Below are positions 63,874-64,000 of a DNA stretch of 64,000 nucleotides, piece after piece. The position numbers were made by a program, and so were the translations under genes. Numbering within the stretch: position 1 is the first letter of the stretch; every line of letters begins with the position of its first letter. Below the pieces are notes generated by a model. It was given only the letters and a program-made list of their open reading frames with translations. It did no database searches and was not told where the DNA came from. The stretch is from the NCBI GenBank assembly GCA_963837455.1, contig CAWINM010000006.1:186001-250000 (forward strand), given 5' to 3'. Origin of the DNA: DASYQD01 sp963837455. Its GTDB lineage: Bacteria > Acidobacteriota > Thermoanaerobaculia > Multivoradales > JAIOJS01.

Positions 63874-64000
63874 GGCTGTGCTGTCTCCGCGTTCGCCAGG
63901 TAACGCACGAAGTCGCTCTCGGTGAGGATCCCCTGCAACTGCTGCCGTTCGTCGACGACGAGCAGGCACCCCACCTTGGCGTCCAGCATGCGTCTACCGG
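63870..64000 (-). CDS. C-terminal end of a CBS-domain protein
   Basis: The last 42 codons of a gene that starts beyond the window. RRMLDAKVGCLLVVDERQQL followed by QGILTESDFVRYLANAE is the second half of a CBS domain (strand, helix, then the Gly-Ile-x-Thr-Glu-x-Asp segment). CBS pairs sense adenine nucleotides. Partner domains cannot be seen. Confidence 0.8.
   Translation of the reverse strand, partial: GRRMLDAKVGCLLVVDERQQLQGILTESDFVRYLANAETAQP

Overview
The window is about 70% G+C, almost fully coding, and has no tRNA, rRNA, CRISPR or insertion sequence that I can see. The organism is probably a member of the Acidobacteriota, perhaps near Thermoanaerobaculia. This is inferred from family content: secreted proteins ending in a repeated 'FWFF/FFSFAN' type C-terminal domain, a C-terminal Asp-Gly-Phe-Glu tail, an ADOP-type ABC permease beside PadR, a Ser/Thr kinase fused to TPRs, FHA plus sigma54-type activators, and winged-helix/hydrolase fusions. 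No phylogenetic marker was tested.

Layout. 1-1346: end of a miaE-like gene, then decayed fragments (an ArsP-type permease and a lipoprotein). 1343-5709: a multi-PAS hybrid histidine kinase. 6040-15004: secreted proteins, a rhodanese/TusA-like/DsrE-like/NifS-like sulfur-handling group (7357-10377), a c-type cytochrome lipoprotein and an FG-GAP-like protein. 15004-19876: a Ser/Thr kinase-TPR gene divergent from an FHA/AAA+/Fis regulator.

The metabolic core is 19897-43665. On the minus strand, reading from 37120 down to 19897, lie tusA, dsrE2-like, dsrE-like, a lipoate-binding protein (lbpA), a thioredoxin-like gene, shdrC1, shdrB1, shdrA, a hypothetical gene, an HdrD/HdrB3-like gene, etfB, etfA, a membrane ETF:quinone oxidoreductase, a lipoate ligase, a second lbpA, a radical SAM protein, a second lipoate ligase, a second radical SAM protein and a Cys/Met gamma-lyase. 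This is a nearly complete sulfur-oxidizing heterodisulfide-reductase-like (sHdr) locus with its own lipoate assembly genes (LipS1/LipS2-like pair plus ligases). TusA and DsrE-like proteins would deliver sulfane sulfur. The sHdr/LbpA complex would oxidise it, with electrons going through EtfAB and the membrane oxidoreductase to quinone. Divergently at 37278-43665 come an ArsR-type repressor, a FadL-like outer-membrane protein, a fused ferredoxin/NrfD protein and a molybdopterin oxidoreductase without a Tat signal. The last two fit a cytoplasm-facing sulfite or sulfur oxidoreductase (Soe/Psr family). A sigma70-like promoter for the sHdr operon and a candidate ArsR operator lie in the intergenic gap.

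43662-57700 is an accessory region: an antitoxin remnant, a serine hydrolase, a nested-hairpin intergenic element, secreted proteins, a winged-helix/hydrolase regulator, a PIN/antitoxin pair, a matrixin-like protease, a papain/alpha-beta-hydrolase fusion and a damaged PadR-ADOP locus. 57755-62241 is an operon of four similarly sized alanine-rich coiled-coil proteins plus one unknown protein. I recognise no family here, so it is the best candidate for an undescribed system. 62417-64000: a deoxynucleoside-kinase-like P-loop protein with an altered Walker A, small exported or membrane proteins and the end of a CBS-domain protein.

Caution: several conserved genes are split by one-base frameshifts, densely so at 30.9-34.2 kb. 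Those I resolved look like consensus indels rather than biology. Gene ends given for that block are reconstructions across frames.
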